Positions 1 to 8,804 of a DNA stretch of 64,000 bases are shown piece by piece. Under the pieces are notes generated by a model. It saw only the letters and a program-made list of their open reading frames with translations. It had not been told where the DNA came from and searched no databases. This DNA comes from Ktedonobacter sp. SOSP1-85 (GTDB lineage Bacteria; Chloroflexota; Ktedonobacteria; Ktedonobacterales; Ktedonobacteraceae). The stretch is from the NCBI RefSeq assembly GCF_016587415.1, contig NZ_BNJI01000001.1:4255501-4319500 (forward strand). The letters run 5' to 3'. Numbering within the stretch: the stretch's first letter is position 1; the number at the start of each line of letters is the position of its first letter. The position numbers were made by a program, and so were the translations under genes.

Positions 1-614
1 CGGATATTTGGCTGAATTTCGTAGAGCGAGAGATGTTTGACGAAATCCGCTTTATAGGCCCTGAAACAGAGGTATCCTCCCAGACCTATCACAATGATAC
101 CAACAAGCACGAGCAGAGGTACGCCAAAGCTTGTATGCAGTAGGCGCGCTGTCCAGTCCTGAGTGTTCTTGGTAGAGCTGGACTGGTGGCTGGATCCGTT
201 CATTACCGTCTGAATACCGCCGTAGGCAAGCAGGCCATACGAGATGCCGGTAATGGCGTAGCCAATGCGGCCAATGATGCCCATGGTCTTTTTCCCTTTG
301 TGCTCTGTGTCTAGAATGGCCTGAAAGAGAGACCAGATGGCATAACCAAAGAGGCCGATGGCGACCACCGCCAGCAAGAATCCGCCAAATGGCTGCTGGT
401 TGATGGTTTGAAGGGCTCCTGTCTGATCAGTTGTTTTGCCACCATGTCCAACCGACAGCTCAATGGCAAGTAGGCCAATCAAGACATACACAATACCGCG
501 CACGGCGTAGCCAATACGGGCGAAGATAGTCATGCCTTTGCTGTAGGCCACGTCTTTGGCGGCGTCACCCATATCCTGGCTTGCCTGGTTGATATGCCCT
601 TTCATTTGTGTCAT
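1..614 (-). CDS. DUF1206-type membrane protein (partial, C-terminus outside window)
   Basis: The frame is open from an ATG at 614 to the left edge, giving at least 204 residues; the C-terminus is missing. A GGAG box lies 8 nt before the ATG. The protein contains two related repeats, each with a glycine-rich 'RIGYA' start (around residues 33 and 114) followed by a pair of hydrophobic helices. This is the pattern of the DUF1206 family of small integral membrane proteins, whose function is unknown. It is divergent from the SIS gene at 869 and separated by about 250 bp. The family call rests on repeat and helix pattern recognised by eye. Confidence 0.75.
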   Translation of the reverse strand, partial: MTQMKGHINQASQDMGDAAKDVAYSKGMTIFARIGYAVRGIVYVLIGLLAIELSVGHGGKTTDQTGALQTINQQPFGGFLLAVVAIGLFGYAIWSLFQAILDTEHKGKKTMGIIGRIGYAITGISYGLLAYGGIQTVMNGSSHQSSSTKNTQDWTARLLHTSFGVPLLVLVGIIVIGLGGYLCFRAYKADFVKHLSLYEIQPNI

Positions 615-868
615 GAGAGTCACTCCTTTATTAATATCATTTCATAAGTTCTCTCTATGCCTAAGGGAAATGTTTATAAACGAGAATTTCTGAAAAGATA
701 CATTGATGTCTAAATGTTGAAAGTATTCCTTCTAAGGCAAGTGCAATCTATTAAGCTACTCTTAGCACGTGCTAGCAGCGCGAAAGGATGCGCTAAGCTG
801 GGAAGGATGACGTATACTGAGAGCAGTATGCTGTAGGTTCCCTTACTACACGGAAGGAAGGACAATGT

Positions 869-1651
869 ATGAGTCAACAGAGAGAAGTCAATGATGCTTT
901 GACTGGCGTGAGCATGGAGCGTTACTGGCAGGAGGCGATGAGGACTGTTACACGCTTACAGCAAACGCAGATGGAGGGTTTGCGGGAGGCGGCGCGCCTG
1001 TGTGCCGCCTGCCTGGCGCGTGGTGGCGTGATACATACCTATGGCACGGGTCATTCACGCGCCTTTGCTATGGAACTGGCTGGCCGGGCTGGGGGGCTGG
1101 TCCCTGTGAATCGGCTGGACCTGGAGGACCTGGCCTTGCGCGCGGGGTGGTCCCCTGCGGTGGTGATGCATCCTGATATTGAGCGCGATCTCCAGGCTGG
1201 CAAAGAGCTGCTTGGATGTTACCACATTGAGCCTGAGGATCTATTTCTTATTTGTTCAAATTCTGGTGGGAATGCCGCTATTGTTGAAGTGGCGCAACAG
1301 GTGAAGCAGCGAGGCCACACCTTGCTGGCAGTCACCTCGCTGGCCCATACGCACCAGTCCCCAGCTCGTCATCCCTCTGGCAAGAAGCTCTATGAGCTTG
1401 CCGACCTCGTCATCGATAACCAGGCGCCATTCGGCGATGCCTTGCTGGCCTTACCCGATGGCAGTACCGCCTGCGCTATTTCTTCCGTCACGGGTGCGCT
1501 TATCGCCCAGATGTTGACCGCGGGTATTATTGCCCTCTTGCTTGAACAAGGACTGGAGGCCCCAGTCTATCTCTCCGCAAATGTACCAGGAGGAATGGAA
1601 CGCAATAACCGCCTGGTCCAGTACTACGCCGACCGTATCCGCCCAGTATAG
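869..1651 (+). CDS. SIS-domain sugar isomerase-like protein (UPF0309-like)
   Basis: 260 residues with a single SIS (phosphosugar isomerase) fold. Typical features are 'GTGHSRAF' near residue 59, a glycine-rich 'ICSNSGGN' phosphosugar-binding loop near 129, and 'SARHPSGKKLY'-like and 'SANVPGG' motifs that resemble the UPF0309 SIS family. A GGAAGGA box precedes the ATG; the ATG four bases upstream is out of frame and stops quickly. The substrate is unknown. Its position beside a GlcNAc kinase, a GntR regulator and nagA suggests an amino-sugar phosphate, for example an isomerase, epimerase or etherase step. It is convergent with the kinase, with a 32-bp-stem hairpin between the two stop codons. 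Confidence 0.8.
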   Translation: MSQQREVNDALTGVSMERYWQEAMRTVTRLQQTQMEGLREAARLCAACLARGGVIHTYGTGHSRAFAMELAGRAGGLVPVNRLDLEDLALRAGWSPAVVMHPDIERDLQAGKELLGCYHIEPEDLFLICSNSGGNAAIVEVAQQVKQRGHTLLAVTSLAHTHQSPARHPSGKKLYELADLVIDNQAPFGDALLALPDGSTACAISSVTGALIAQMLTAGIIALLLEQGLEAPVYLSANVPGGMERNNRLVQYYADRIRPV

Positions 1652-1656
1652 AGCTC

Positions 1657-1727
1657 GCCGACGCTGCTCAAGCACGCGTCTACATATCATGGTACGATAT
1701 GTAGACGCGTGCTTGAGCAGCGTCGGC
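1657..1727. repeat. 32-bp perfect inverted repeat between convergent genes
   Basis: Arms 1657-1688 and 1696-1727 are exact reverse complements with a 7-nt loop. The repeat lies 5 nt past the stop of the SIS gene and 15 nt before the stop of the kinase on the other strand. It has no T-tract, so it is not a classical intrinsic terminator, but it would fold into an extreme hairpin in either transcript. Confidence 0.9.
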
Positions 1728-1742
1728 CATGCTACACAACAT

Positions 1743-2693
1743 TTAGGACTGTTGCCAATGAGTGATGCTCGTAAGATTACTTGCCCCCTGAGCCGCGCTG
1801 CGTGCAGGCTCATCCACAAGCGCGATCTCACCAAGCGTGAGGCATCGGTCGAGCTGCTCTATGACCTGCTGCCGAAATGCCCCTTCGTGTATAAGTAAGC
1901 CACCACACAGTGCCAGGGCCAGCGGCTGTCCCGCGAAATTCATTTTCCTATAGACAGCACCAACTGCCAGCGCGAGTTCTTCAGCGGCGTGGTGAACGAT
2001 CTCGTTGGCCACAGCATCTCCTTCGCGTGCAGCTTGCAGGACACAGGTAGAGAGTTGCGCAATTATGGCTTTATCACCCAGAGGGTAAATGTGGGAAATC
2101 AGATCGTAGGGATTAGTGAGCTGCCAGTGCTCCAGGACGCGGTGCATTAAGGTGGTGGCGGGTCCACGCCCGTCTGCGGCGCGTACAACGGCCTGTAGGG
2201 CTTGCTGCCCCAGCGCGTAACCGCTCCCTTCATCTCCAAGGATGTGTCCCCAGCCCCCACTACGTTGTATATTGCCATGCAGGTCACGTCCAAGCGCGAT
2301 GGAGCCTGTACCAGCGATGAGGACGATGCCAATGGCCTGAGGCAGGGCACTTAGCCCCAACTCAGCATCGTTGGTCAGGAGCACGTGGGGAGCCAGTGCG
2401 CGCAGGTGAGGTGTGAAGTCGTGGCGTGCCTGGGGGGTATCGATGCCCGCGAGCCCAATCCAGGCGTTACGTACCTCAACTGGACCTGGCGCCTGGGCAC
2501 GAGCCGCTGCCGCAGCCTGGTAGATGCTTGCTTTGGCTTGCTCAAGCCCGACATTGGCATAGTTCGCGCTGCCAGCCTGCCCACGCCCAAGTTCGCGACC
2601 CTGTTCATCAATCAGGATGGCTAGCGTTTTGCTTCCACCACCATCGATGCCCAGAAAGCCGAGGGGAGCTGAAAGGGTCTGTTCTTCTGTCAT
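1743..2693 (-). CDS. BadF/BadG/BcrA/BcrD-type N-acetylglucosamine kinase
   Basis: 316 residues from the ATG at 2693, which has an AAGGAG box 5 nt upstream; a longer frame to 2726 lacks such a site. The actin-like ATPase fold is shown by 'GIDGGGSKT' (phosphate 1, near residue 15), 'NDAELG' and 'AGTGSIALG' (phosphate 2, middle), and 'GGWGHILGDEGSGYALG', a signature of the eukaryotic-type GlcNAc kinase subgroup of the BadF family. Predicted reaction: ATP plus N-acetylglucosamine to GlcNAc-6-phosphate in the cytoplasm, supplying NagA. Other amino sugars such as glucosamine or MurNAc are possible. It lies 35 bp downstream of the GntR gene and probably shares its transcript. Confidence 0.82.
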   Translation of the reverse strand: MTEEQTLSAPLGFLGIDGGGSKTLAILIDEQGRELGRGQAGSANYANVGLEQAKASIYQAAAAARAQAPGPVEVRNAWIGLAGIDTPQARHDFTPHLRALAPHVLLTNDAELGLSALPQAIGIVLIAGTGSIALGRDLHGNIQRSGGWGHILGDEGSGYALGQQALQAVVRAADGRGPATTLMHRVLEHWQLTNPYDLISHIYPLGDKAIIAQLSTCVLQAAREGDAVANEIVHHAAEELALAVGAVYRKMNFAGQPLALALCGGLLIHEGAFRQQVIEQLDRCLTLGEIALVDEPARSAAQGASNLTSITHWQQS

Positions 2694-2728
2694 ACTTGCT
2701 CCTTGCGAGACATATACCCCGTGCACAC

Positions 2729-3469
2729 TTATGGAACTAACTGATTCCGTAGCATATGAGTGTAGAATGTGTATTTATGCCCACAGTAGACCGAGCGTGC
2801 ATACTCAATGGGTAGATCACGATTGGTATAGGTGGTGCGACGCGTATAGAGGGCGGGGCTTCCTATGGGAAGATTCAGCAGCTTTGCATCTTCTTCATTG
2901 GTGAGGCCCGCCTCAAGTTCCTGTTCTGCCTGGATGAGTTGAATGCCATACCTGCTTTCCAGAATACGGTAGAGCGATTGTGTCTCCAGGTCCTCATCCA
3001 GCAGCCTTTCACAGCCAATAAATGAGAGGTGGGAGCGCTCAATTGCGAGCGGTTCGTTGTCGGCGAGCCGCAGGCGTTGCAGGCGGAAGATAGGTTGACC
3101 AACGTGCAGGCGCAGGCGTTCGGCAAGGTCTTCTGTGGCGGGAATCATATGCATGCTGAGGACGCGTGTTGCCGGGGCCTGACCCCGCGCACTGATATCC
3201 TCGGTAAAGCCAGTCAGGCGAATTAACTGCTGTGTAATCTTGTTGCGACTGACAAAGGTGCCTTTGCCCTGCTCGCGATAAAAGATACCCTCGTTCACCA
3301 GTTCGGTGAGCGCCTGGCGCGCGGTCATACGACTAATGCCATATTGTTCGCCAAGCTCGCGCTCAGAAGGAATGAGATCACCTGGCTTCCAATCGCCAGA
3401 AGTTACCTTCTCGCGCATGATCTCCTTGAGTTGATAGTAACGTGGTAGGGGGCTTTTTCGGCTTTGCAT
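2729..3469 (-). CDS. GntR-family regulator, HutC/UTRA type (NagR/DasR-like)
   Basis: 246 residues: an N-terminal winged helix-turn-helix (about residues 8-78, with 'PSERELGEQYGISRMTARQALTELV'-type spacing, the GntR signature) followed by a UTRA ligand-binding domain (about 100-240). It is the first gene of a minus-strand pair with the GlcNAc kinase and is divergent from nagA across a 440-bp region. In NagR and DasR, the ligand is GlcN-6-P or GlcNAc-6-P; the neighbours here support the same role by inference. Likely targets are the DasR-like boxes at 6359 and 6547 and the palindrome at 3662. An AGAGG box lies about 13 nt before the ATG, so the start is slightly uncertain. Confidence 0.88.
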   Translation of the reverse strand: MQSRKSPLPRYYQLKEIMREKVTSGDWKPGDLIPSERELGEQYGISRMTARQALTELVNEGIFYREQGKGTFVSRNKITQQLIRLTGFTEDISARGQAPATRVLSMHMIPATEDLAERLRLHVGQPIFRLQRLRLADNEPLAIERSHLSFIGCERLLDEDLETQSLYRILESRYGIQLIQAEQELEAGLTNEEDAKLLNLPIGSPALYTRRTTYTNRDLPIEYARSVYCGHKYTFYTHMLRNQLVP

Positions 3470-3655
3470 AAAATAGGTTCCATACCTCTTTCCGTGGATG
3501 CTCTCCAGCGTACAAGCACGATGCTAGCGACATTGCTAAATGGTACAGCGTTCTATAGGGCAGTGGCTAGCCTTTTCTGCCCCGAAGTGAGACCTTCTCT
3601 ATGACGTATTTGTGCCAGTTTGCTTGCTATTCTTCTGCTATGAAAAGAGAGATGG

Positions 3656-3680
3656 TATAATTGGTATGTTGTATATACCA
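3656..3680 (+). promoter_or_regulatory. Candidate nagA promoter -10 with adjacent operator palindrome
   Basis: TATAAT at 3656-3661 is followed directly by a 19-bp imperfect palindrome with half-sites TGGTAT (3662-3667) and ATACCA (3675-3680). A repressor bound there would cover the start point. The -35 region is weak. The rest of the 3470-3910 gap shows no convincing gene; a 60-codon frame at 3705 lacks supporting features. Confidence 0.5.
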
Positions 3681-3910
3681 GCTTGCACTGTCATAATCTC
3701 ATAAATGCAGGATGGCGTCAAGGGAGAGATTGGGAAGGATGGTGAAGCTAGCAATAAAGCAGATCTGGATATACAGGGTACGTACATGTCCAGAAAGAAG
3801 ATTGTACAATTTAACCGTGCTGTATGTTACGTATCAATAGCAGGGGAAGCCGCACAAAAGATGTTACGTCGTTATCGTATTTTTTAGGTTTCGCCTTGAA
3901 GGAGAGGTCA

Positions 3911-5119
3911 ATGCGTTTTACACTTCGTGGTGCTCGCTTAGTCGATGCTACAATGGATGTAGCTGAGGGCAATATGACTATTGCCCAGGGGACAATTCAA
4001 ACGGCGAACCAGGCTGATAGCCAGCCTGAAGTGGTGATTGATGCCACGGACGCGATTATTTTGCCCGGCTTTATTGATGTTCATACCCATGGCGGCGGTG
4101 GTCATAATCTCCATACCACTAAGCTAGAGGAGATCCTGGCCTATAATCGCTGGGTCGCCTCCACCGGGGTAACATCGTACCTGGTTGCCGTGGTCGGCAC
4201 GCCAAACTGTATGCCAGAGGCGCAGCTGCAAACCGCGGTGTCGGCGATTAAGGACTGGCAACACAGGTCCGAGGGTGCTCAACCCCTGGGGATATTTCTT
4301 GAGGGACCATATATCAATGAGAAGAAGCGAGGCGCCCATCCTCCAATCTGGTTGCGCATGCCTAGCCTGGCAGAGACTGAGCGGATTCTTGAGCTGACTG
4401 AAGGCTATTTAAAGCTGGTTACGCTTGCCCCGGAACTGGCGGGGGCCAACGAGATGATGGCGCGCCTGCTGGCTGAGGGAGTGACCATTAGCATGGGCCA
4501 TACCGAGGCCAGCTATGAGCAGACGCTTGAGGCGGTTAAATATGGCGTCTCGCATGTGACGCACTGTTTTAATGCCATGCAACCCCTGCACCACCGCAAC
4601 CCCGGTCCACTGGCCGCTATCGCCCCTCTTGAGCATGTCATGGGCGAGCTGATCGCCGATGGTGTACATGTGCATCCCTCAATGATGTATGTGCTGGTGA
4701 AGTTGCTGGGTCCCCAGCGCACCATCGTGATTACGGATGCCCAGCCGGGGGCGGGCGCTCCAGATAGCACCTTTGAGTTCGCGGGCCAGGTCGCGCGTGC
4801 GATTTGTGGCGCGGCACGCCTTGAGGATGGCACACTGGCGGGGAGTATCCTGACACTTGACCAGGGGTTGAGAAATATTCTGGAGATGACGCCGGTAAAC
4901 CTGCAAGAGGCGTCTGGCATGCTGTCCTATAACGCCGCACGCTCGATCAAGGTCGCGGACCATAAGGGGCTTCTGCGACCAGGCTACGATGCCGACTTTG
5001 TCATCCTCAACCAGGCGCTGGAACTGCAAGCCACGGTGTGCCAGGGGCGCGTCATCTATGCTCAGCCAGCCTGGGATGAGCGTTTATCCCTCTTGAAGCA
5101 GCAAGAAGAGGCGCTTTAA
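3911..5119 (+). CDS. nagA: N-acetylglucosamine-6-phosphate deacetylase
   Basis: 402 residues. The start at 3911 is chosen because GGAGAGG lies just upstream and the family begins here; the frame is open upstream to 3824. Amidohydrolase TIM-barrel markers appear in order: 'DVHTHGGGGH' (metal His near 58 and 60), 'LEGPYI' (metal Glu near 131), 'GHTEAS' (His near 197), 'THCFNAM' (His near 218), 'ADGVHVHP' and 'ITDAQPGAG' (catalytic Asp near 276). The enzyme removes acetate from GlcNAc-6-P to give glucosamine-6-P. Length matches the family. It is divergent from the GntR regulator and convergent with the SIS deaminase candidate, which would use its product. Confidence 0.95.
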   Translation: MRFTLRGARLVDATMDVAEGNMTIAQGTIQTANQADSQPEVVIDATDAIILPGFIDVHTHGGGGHNLHTTKLEEILAYNRWVASTGVTSYLVAVVGTPNCMPEAQLQTAVSAIKDWQHRSEGAQPLGIFLEGPYINEKKRGAHPPIWLRMPSLAETERILELTEGYLKLVTLAPELAGANEMMARLLAEGVTISMGHTEASYEQTLEAVKYGVSHVTHCFNAMQPLHHRNPGPLAAIAPLEHVMGELIADGVHVHPSMMYVLVKLLGPQRTIVITDAQPGAGAPDSTFEFAGQVARAICGAARLEDGTLAGSILTLDQGLRNILEMTPVNLQEASGMLSYNAARSIKVADHKGLLRPGYDADFVILNQALELQATVCQGRVIYAQPAWDERLSLLKQQEEAL

Positions 5120-5130
5120 ACGAAGCGCCT
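5109..5130 (+). terminator. Short hairpin overlapping the nagA stop
   Basis: AGGCGCTT (5109-5116) and AAGCGCCT (5123-5130) form an 8-bp stem around the nagA stop codon, followed by a pyrimidine-rich stretch (CCCTCTCCGTTTCG). It is a plausible weak terminator. Confidence 0.5.
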
Positions 5131-5153
5131 CCCTCTCCGTTTCGTTGCGAGCC

Positions 5154-5233
5154 TGTAGGGTCCATGCTGGCATGGACTCCGAGCGAAGCGATGTTTCCCC
5201 TGTAGGAGAGTCCATGCCAGCATGGACCCTACA
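5154..5233. repeat. 26-bp perfect inverted repeat (dispersed hairpin family, copy 1)
   Basis: Arms 5154-5179 and 5208-5233 are exact reverse complements with a 28-nt loop, between convergent nagA and the SIS gene. The same arm sequence recurs at 43171-43269, so this is a dispersed repeat and not a one-off terminator. Each arm is itself partly palindromic (CCATGCTGGCATGG). Confidence 0.9.
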
Positions 5234-5246
5234 ATCTTAGAGGCCA

Positions 5247-6281
5247 CTACAGCGTGCGCGTCACTTTCTGTAAGCCGCGCGGAACATCGGGATCCAGCCC
5301 CTTTGCCAGCGTAAGATGAAGCGCCAGGACCTGTCCAGGCAGGATGGCGGTGATGGGGCTGAGCCACTCAGGCACCGCTGGTGGAAGCGCCAGTGGTGTT
5401 GTCGCCTGGGAGAGAATTTCCTGCTCCTCTGAGATCACCAGGAGTTCGGCTCCGCGTTGCTTTAAATCTCTGGCGAGATCAAGCATATCGTCATATGTGG
5501 CGTCTCTGGGGGCCACCAGGAAGACGGGCAGGCCAGTATCCACGGTGGCGATTGGGCCATGGCGGAAGTCAGCCGAGGAGTATGAGGTGGCCATGACATA
5601 GGTCAGCTCCTTCAGCTTGAGGCCGAACTCAAACGCAGTAGCATAGTTATAGCCGCGACCAATAACCACGCACTGGTCCATGTAGCGATAGCGCTCAGCG
5701 CGCTGGGCCAGGGGGGCAGACATCTCAAGTGTTTGGCGCATGATCTCTGGCAGGCGTTGTAGCTCCGTCATGCGCTGAGGGTTCCCGCTCCAGGCCGCGG
5801 CGAAGAGCATCATCACCGCGAGCTGCGCGGTATAGGTTTTTGTCGCGGCCACACTGCGCTCACGGCCCGCGTGCAATTCGATGACATGATCGGCAGTAGC
5901 GGCCAGGGGAGAGCTACCGTCGTTTGTGATGGCAAGCGTGGGACGTCCCTGGCGTTTCCCCTCTTCAAGTACGGCGACAATGTCGGGTGACTGTCCCGAT
6001 TGCGAAATACCAACTACCAGGGCGTTGCGCATATGAGGGGCTTTATGGTAGAGCGTATGGAGCGAAGGGGCCGCGAGCGCGATAGGATAGCCCGCCATGA
6101 TCGGCCAGGCGTACTTGGCGTATGTCGCAGCATGATCAGACGAGCCGCGGGCCGCGATCAGAACATAATCAAATGGTGGCAACTGGGCAACCACGTTCGT
6201 AATATGCTCTGTCTCTTGCTCGAGTAAGTGGGTGATGACCTCGGGCTGGCTGTATATTTCTTGTTCGAGTAGCGAGGACAT
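5247..6281 (-). CDS. SIS-family glucosamine-6-phosphate deaminase candidate (NagB-II-like)
   Basis: 344 residues from ATG 6281 (AAGGAG box 7 nt upstream; the frame runs on to 6356 without a better start). It has two SIS domains, as in the isomerase half of GlmS: 'AARGSSDHAATYAKY' in the first, 'GISQSGQSPD' as phosphosugar loop, 'AITNDGSSPL', 'ERSVAATKTYTAQL', and 'FRHGPIATV' in the second. There is no glutaminase domain. No classical NagB gene is in the window, so this is the best candidate for converting GlcN-6-P to fructose-6-P and ammonia. A divergent 770-bp control region with two DasR-like boxes separates it from the importer. A fructosamine deglycase or AgaS-like role is the alternative. 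Confidence 0.82.
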   Translation of the reverse strand: MSSLLEQEIYSQPEVITHLLEQETEHITNVVAQLPPFDYVLIAARGSSDHAATYAKYAWPIMAGYPIALAAPSLHTLYHKAPHMRNALVVGISQSGQSPDIVAVLEEGKRQGRPTLAITNDGSSPLAATADHVIELHAGRERSVAATKTYTAQLAVMMLFAAAWSGNPQRMTELQRLPEIMRQTLEMSAPLAQRAERYRYMDQCVVIGRGYNYATAFEFGLKLKELTYVMATSYSSADFRHGPIATVDTGLPVFLVAPRDATYDDMLDLARDLKQRGAELLVISEEQEILSQATTPLALPPAVPEWLSPITAILPGQVLALHLTLAKGLDPDVPRGLQKVTRTL

Positions 6282-6342
6282 TGAGAACTCCTTCGTTGAG
6301 TAGCCTTGTGGTGATAAACATACCGACTTTCCAGTCCTTTTT

Positions 6343-6380
6343 ACTATAACACACAATATGGTCTAGTGGTCTAGATGACT
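6343..6380 (-). promoter_or_regulatory. DasR/NagR-like operator 1 with -10 of the SIS gene
   Basis: AGTGGTCTAGATGACT at 6365-6380, preceded by TGGTCT, closely resembles the DasR/NagR operator (A-Y-TGGTCTAGACCA-S-T, from memory). On the minus strand a TATAGT -10 sits at 6348-6343, about 60 bp before the SIS gene start. Repressor bound here would cover the -35 and spacer region. Confidence 0.7.
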
Positions 6381-6546
6381 AGGCATTACCCCTGCTGGAG
6401 AACGATCCCTTTGCTTCTTTGCAAGGGAAAAAGGATGAGATTTTGTCCGGTAATCGAACGTAGTATTGATTACAGCGAAGAAACAGCTAACAAAGAGCCA
6501 GGCCCAGAAGTGTAAAGGTGAATTTTACAGGAACTAACGGAATTTT

Positions 6547-6596
6547 TGGTCTAGTGGTCTAGATGACTTGACATTTGGAGAAAGAAGAGTTAAAGT
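6547..6596 (+). promoter_or_regulatory. DasR/NagR-like operator 2 abutting the importer promoter
   Basis: The same 22-bp sequence as operator 1 recurs at 6547-6568 without mismatch. A promoter TTGACA (6568-6573), N17, TAAAGT (6591-6596) starts at its last base, so the regulator would block RNA polymerase. Transcription would begin near 6603, leaving a roughly 450-nt leader before the binding-protein gene. The leader includes a 61-codon frame (6647-6832) with no recognisable family, which I do not call. Confidence 0.72.
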
Positions 6597-7051
6597 ACTA
6601 TTAAGATATTCAAGTCTTCACTCCCAAAAGAGATCCATTAGTTGAATTGCTTGTATTGAGGGTCTGGGAGAATTCAAGTCTAGTAGCGTCCTCTGAGGAG
6701 AAAGGAGCAAAGGAGAAGAAGCAGCGTTTTACGCTTATGCTAAGTGGTAGCTTGCATAGAGATGAGTTTGTCGGGTTGACCTTCTCTCATAAAGAAGGCT
6801 CGGCGCCGTTTGCCCTGTGGAAGGTTCTATAGTATATGCTTGCTGTTCTTGTCTTTCGCGCCAGGCAAACGACTTGATTATTTAGACGCTATCCCCCCAC
6901 GCTGACAGACAATGGGTGTCTGTGCATCTCGTTGGAGAGGTCCTGTTCAACCAATAACGTTTTATGTGTATTGAAGAGGCAAGTATATAGATGCTTTCGA
7001 TATTTTCGATATTTTCATATGCTTTGCCATTTCAGCGTCAGGAGGTCTTTC

Positions 7052-8752
7052 GTGTCTTCTGTCTCTTCTAGCTTGCGGACAGTGATGTTCCGTAAAAAGA
7101 TGGGCGCCGGCATGTGGCTCTGTTCCTTGCTGGTCATCCTCACTATGCTGCTGGTCGCCTGTGGCGGCAACTCTACATCCTCTGGTAATAGCAGCAAAAA
7201 GGCGGTACTCAACATTGGCGCGCATGTTGGTGGCGATTTCACCAAGGCGCTTAGCCCTTATAACCCCAATGCCAACGAGGGTGTCAAGGGCATGGTCTAT
7301 GAAACGCTGTACTACATCAACAAAATTGATAACACCAACAAGCCCTGGCTGGCCACAGATTACAAGTGGAGCAGCGACAGCAAACAGCTTACCTTTACCA
7401 TTCGCGATGGCGTTAAGTGGAACGATGGTAAAGACTTTAGCGCCGATGACGTAGCCTTCACGTTCAATATGCTCAAGCAGTACAAAGCTGCCGATGCGCA
7501 GGGCCTGTGGACAGGTGGTTATTTACAGAGCGTGACCGCGCCTGATAGCAAGACTGTTGTTATCAACTTCACGAAGCCCTATCCTCCCCTGTTCTGGTAT
7601 ATCGCTGGCCAGACCTTCATCGTTCCCAAGCATATCTTTGAGGGCGCTGGCGATCCTACCACCTTTGCGAACGAGAACCCGGTTGGTACCGGTCCCTACA
7701 CCCTGAAGAAGTTCTCAGCTCAGTTGCTGGTCTACGCCAAGAGCTCCAGCTACTGGCAGGCCGACAAGGTCAAGGTTGATGAGCTGCACTACCCATCCGT
7801 GAAGGACAATACCACCTTGCAGCTCGAGCTGGCCAAGGGTCAGATCGACTGGGGTAGCTTCTTCGCTCCCGACCTGGACAGCACCTTTGTTGCCAAGGAT
7901 TCTGCTCACAATCACTACTGGATGACGCCAACCGACGTCTTCGCGCTTTACCTCAACCTGACCCAGGCGCCTTTCAATGATGTCGCCGTCCGCCAGGCTA
8001 TCAGCGCCGCGCTGGATCGCCAGCAGTTGTCGAAGCAGGCTGAGAGCGGCTATGTGGAGCCCGCCAGCACCACTGGCTTGATCCTGCCCAACAACAAAGA
8101 CTACCTGGATCCCACCTACGCCGACGTGCAGAAGACAGCCCAGGCCGATAAGGCCACCAAGCTGCTTCAGGATGCCGGTTACGCCAAGGGTTCCGATGGC
8201 TTCTTCAAAGACAAGAGTGGCAAGAAGATGTCCTTCAACCTGACGGTGGTCTCCGGTTGGACCGACTGGGAGCAGATGTGCCAGGTCATCAAGCAGAACC
8301 TGAAAGATATCGGTATCGATGTCAACATCAATGCCATTCAGGATACCGCGTACTTCGATGCCCGTAACAACGGCAAGTACCAGATGCTGATTGGTGGCCT
8401 CTTCGGTGGTCCGAATCCCTTCTACCTCTACAACACCCATTTGAATAGTGCGAATCTCTCCCCCAATGGCTTCAACTGGGAAAAGTGGAATGATAAGCAG
8501 AGTGATTCCTTGCTGAATGACTATGCATCCACAACGGATCAGGCGAAGCAGAAGAGTGACATCCAGGCTCTGGAGAAGATCTTCGCTACGCAGCTGCCAG
8601 TCGTGCCTCTGGTGAACGCCGCTGCCTGGTATGAGTACAGCAGCAAGAACTTCACTGGCTGGCCTGACAAAGACAATGCTTACGCTGTCGGTGCCGCTTA
8701 CGCGGCGCCTGACAACCTCCAGGTTGTACTCAATCTGACTCCTGCATCGTAA
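7052..8752 (+). CDS. ABC importer substrate-binding lipoprotein, family 5 (Opp/Dpp type)
   Basis: 566 residues. The start is taken as GTG 7052 because AGGAGG (7040-7045) lies 6 nt before it; the next in-frame ATG (7085) has no such site. A signal peptide with positive charges and a hydrophobic core ends in lipobox LVAC with Cys near residue 37, so the protein is a membrane-anchored lipoprotein. The mature part follows the SBP_bac_5 pattern ('LVYETLYYIN', 'FTIRDGVKWNDGKDFSADDVAFTFN', 'FNDVAVRQAISAALDR'). Family 5 proteins bind peptides, nickel or oligosaccharides. The amino-sugar genes and the operator upstream favour chito-oligosaccharides or muropeptides; this is inference. Confidence 0.88.
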   Translation: MSSVSSSLRTVMFRKKMGAGMWLCSLLVILTMLLVACGGNSTSSGNSSKKAVLNIGAHVGGDFTKALSPYNPNANEGVKGMVYETLYYINKIDNTNKPWLATDYKWSSDSKQLTFTIRDGVKWNDGKDFSADDVAFTFNMLKQYKAADAQGLWTGGYLQSVTAPDSKTVVINFTKPYPPLFWYIAGQTFIVPKHIFEGAGDPTTFANENPVGTGPYTLKKFSAQLLVYAKSSSYWQADKVKVDELHYPSVKDNTTLQLELAKGQIDWGSFFAPDLDSTFVAKDSAHNHYWMTPTDVFALYLNLTQAPFNDVAVRQAISAALDRQQLSKQAESGYVEPASTTGLILPNNKDYLDPTYADVQKTAQADKATKLLQDAGYAKGSDGFFKDKSGKKMSFNLTVVSGWTDWEQMCQVIKQNLKDIGIDVNINAIQDTAYFDARNNGKYQMLIGGLFGGPNPFYLYNTHLNSANLSPNGFNWEKWNDKQSDSLLNDYASTTDQAKQKSDIQALEKIFATQLPVVPLVNAAAWYEYSSKNFTGWPDKDNAYAVGAAYAAPDNLQVVLNLTPAS

Positions 8753-8772
8753 GTTTCTATCCGAAATCCGGT

Positions 8773-8804
8773 GGAGATGGTCCCATAAGGGCCATCTCCA
8801 TTTT
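8773..8804 (+). terminator. Intercistronic hairpin after the binding-protein gene
   Basis: A stem of GGAGATGG and CCATCTCC, extended by TCCC/GGGC (8773-8799), is followed by TTTT. It lies between the binding-protein gene and the permeases. A partial terminator here would give more binding protein than permease, as is common for ABC importers. The rest of 8753-9027 holds nothing else I can support. Confidence 0.7.

Noticed and set aside
1657-1727. Classical intrinsic terminator
   Set aside because: The stem is perfect, but no T-tract follows on either strand, so I list it as an inverted repeat.
6647-6832. 61-codon frame in the importer leader
   Set aside because: No clear ribosome-binding site or recognisable features; kept as leader RNA.
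7715-8440. 241-codon minus-strand frame
   Set aside because: Antisense shadow of the binding-protein gene; repetitive valine/glycine-rich translation and no ribosome-binding site.
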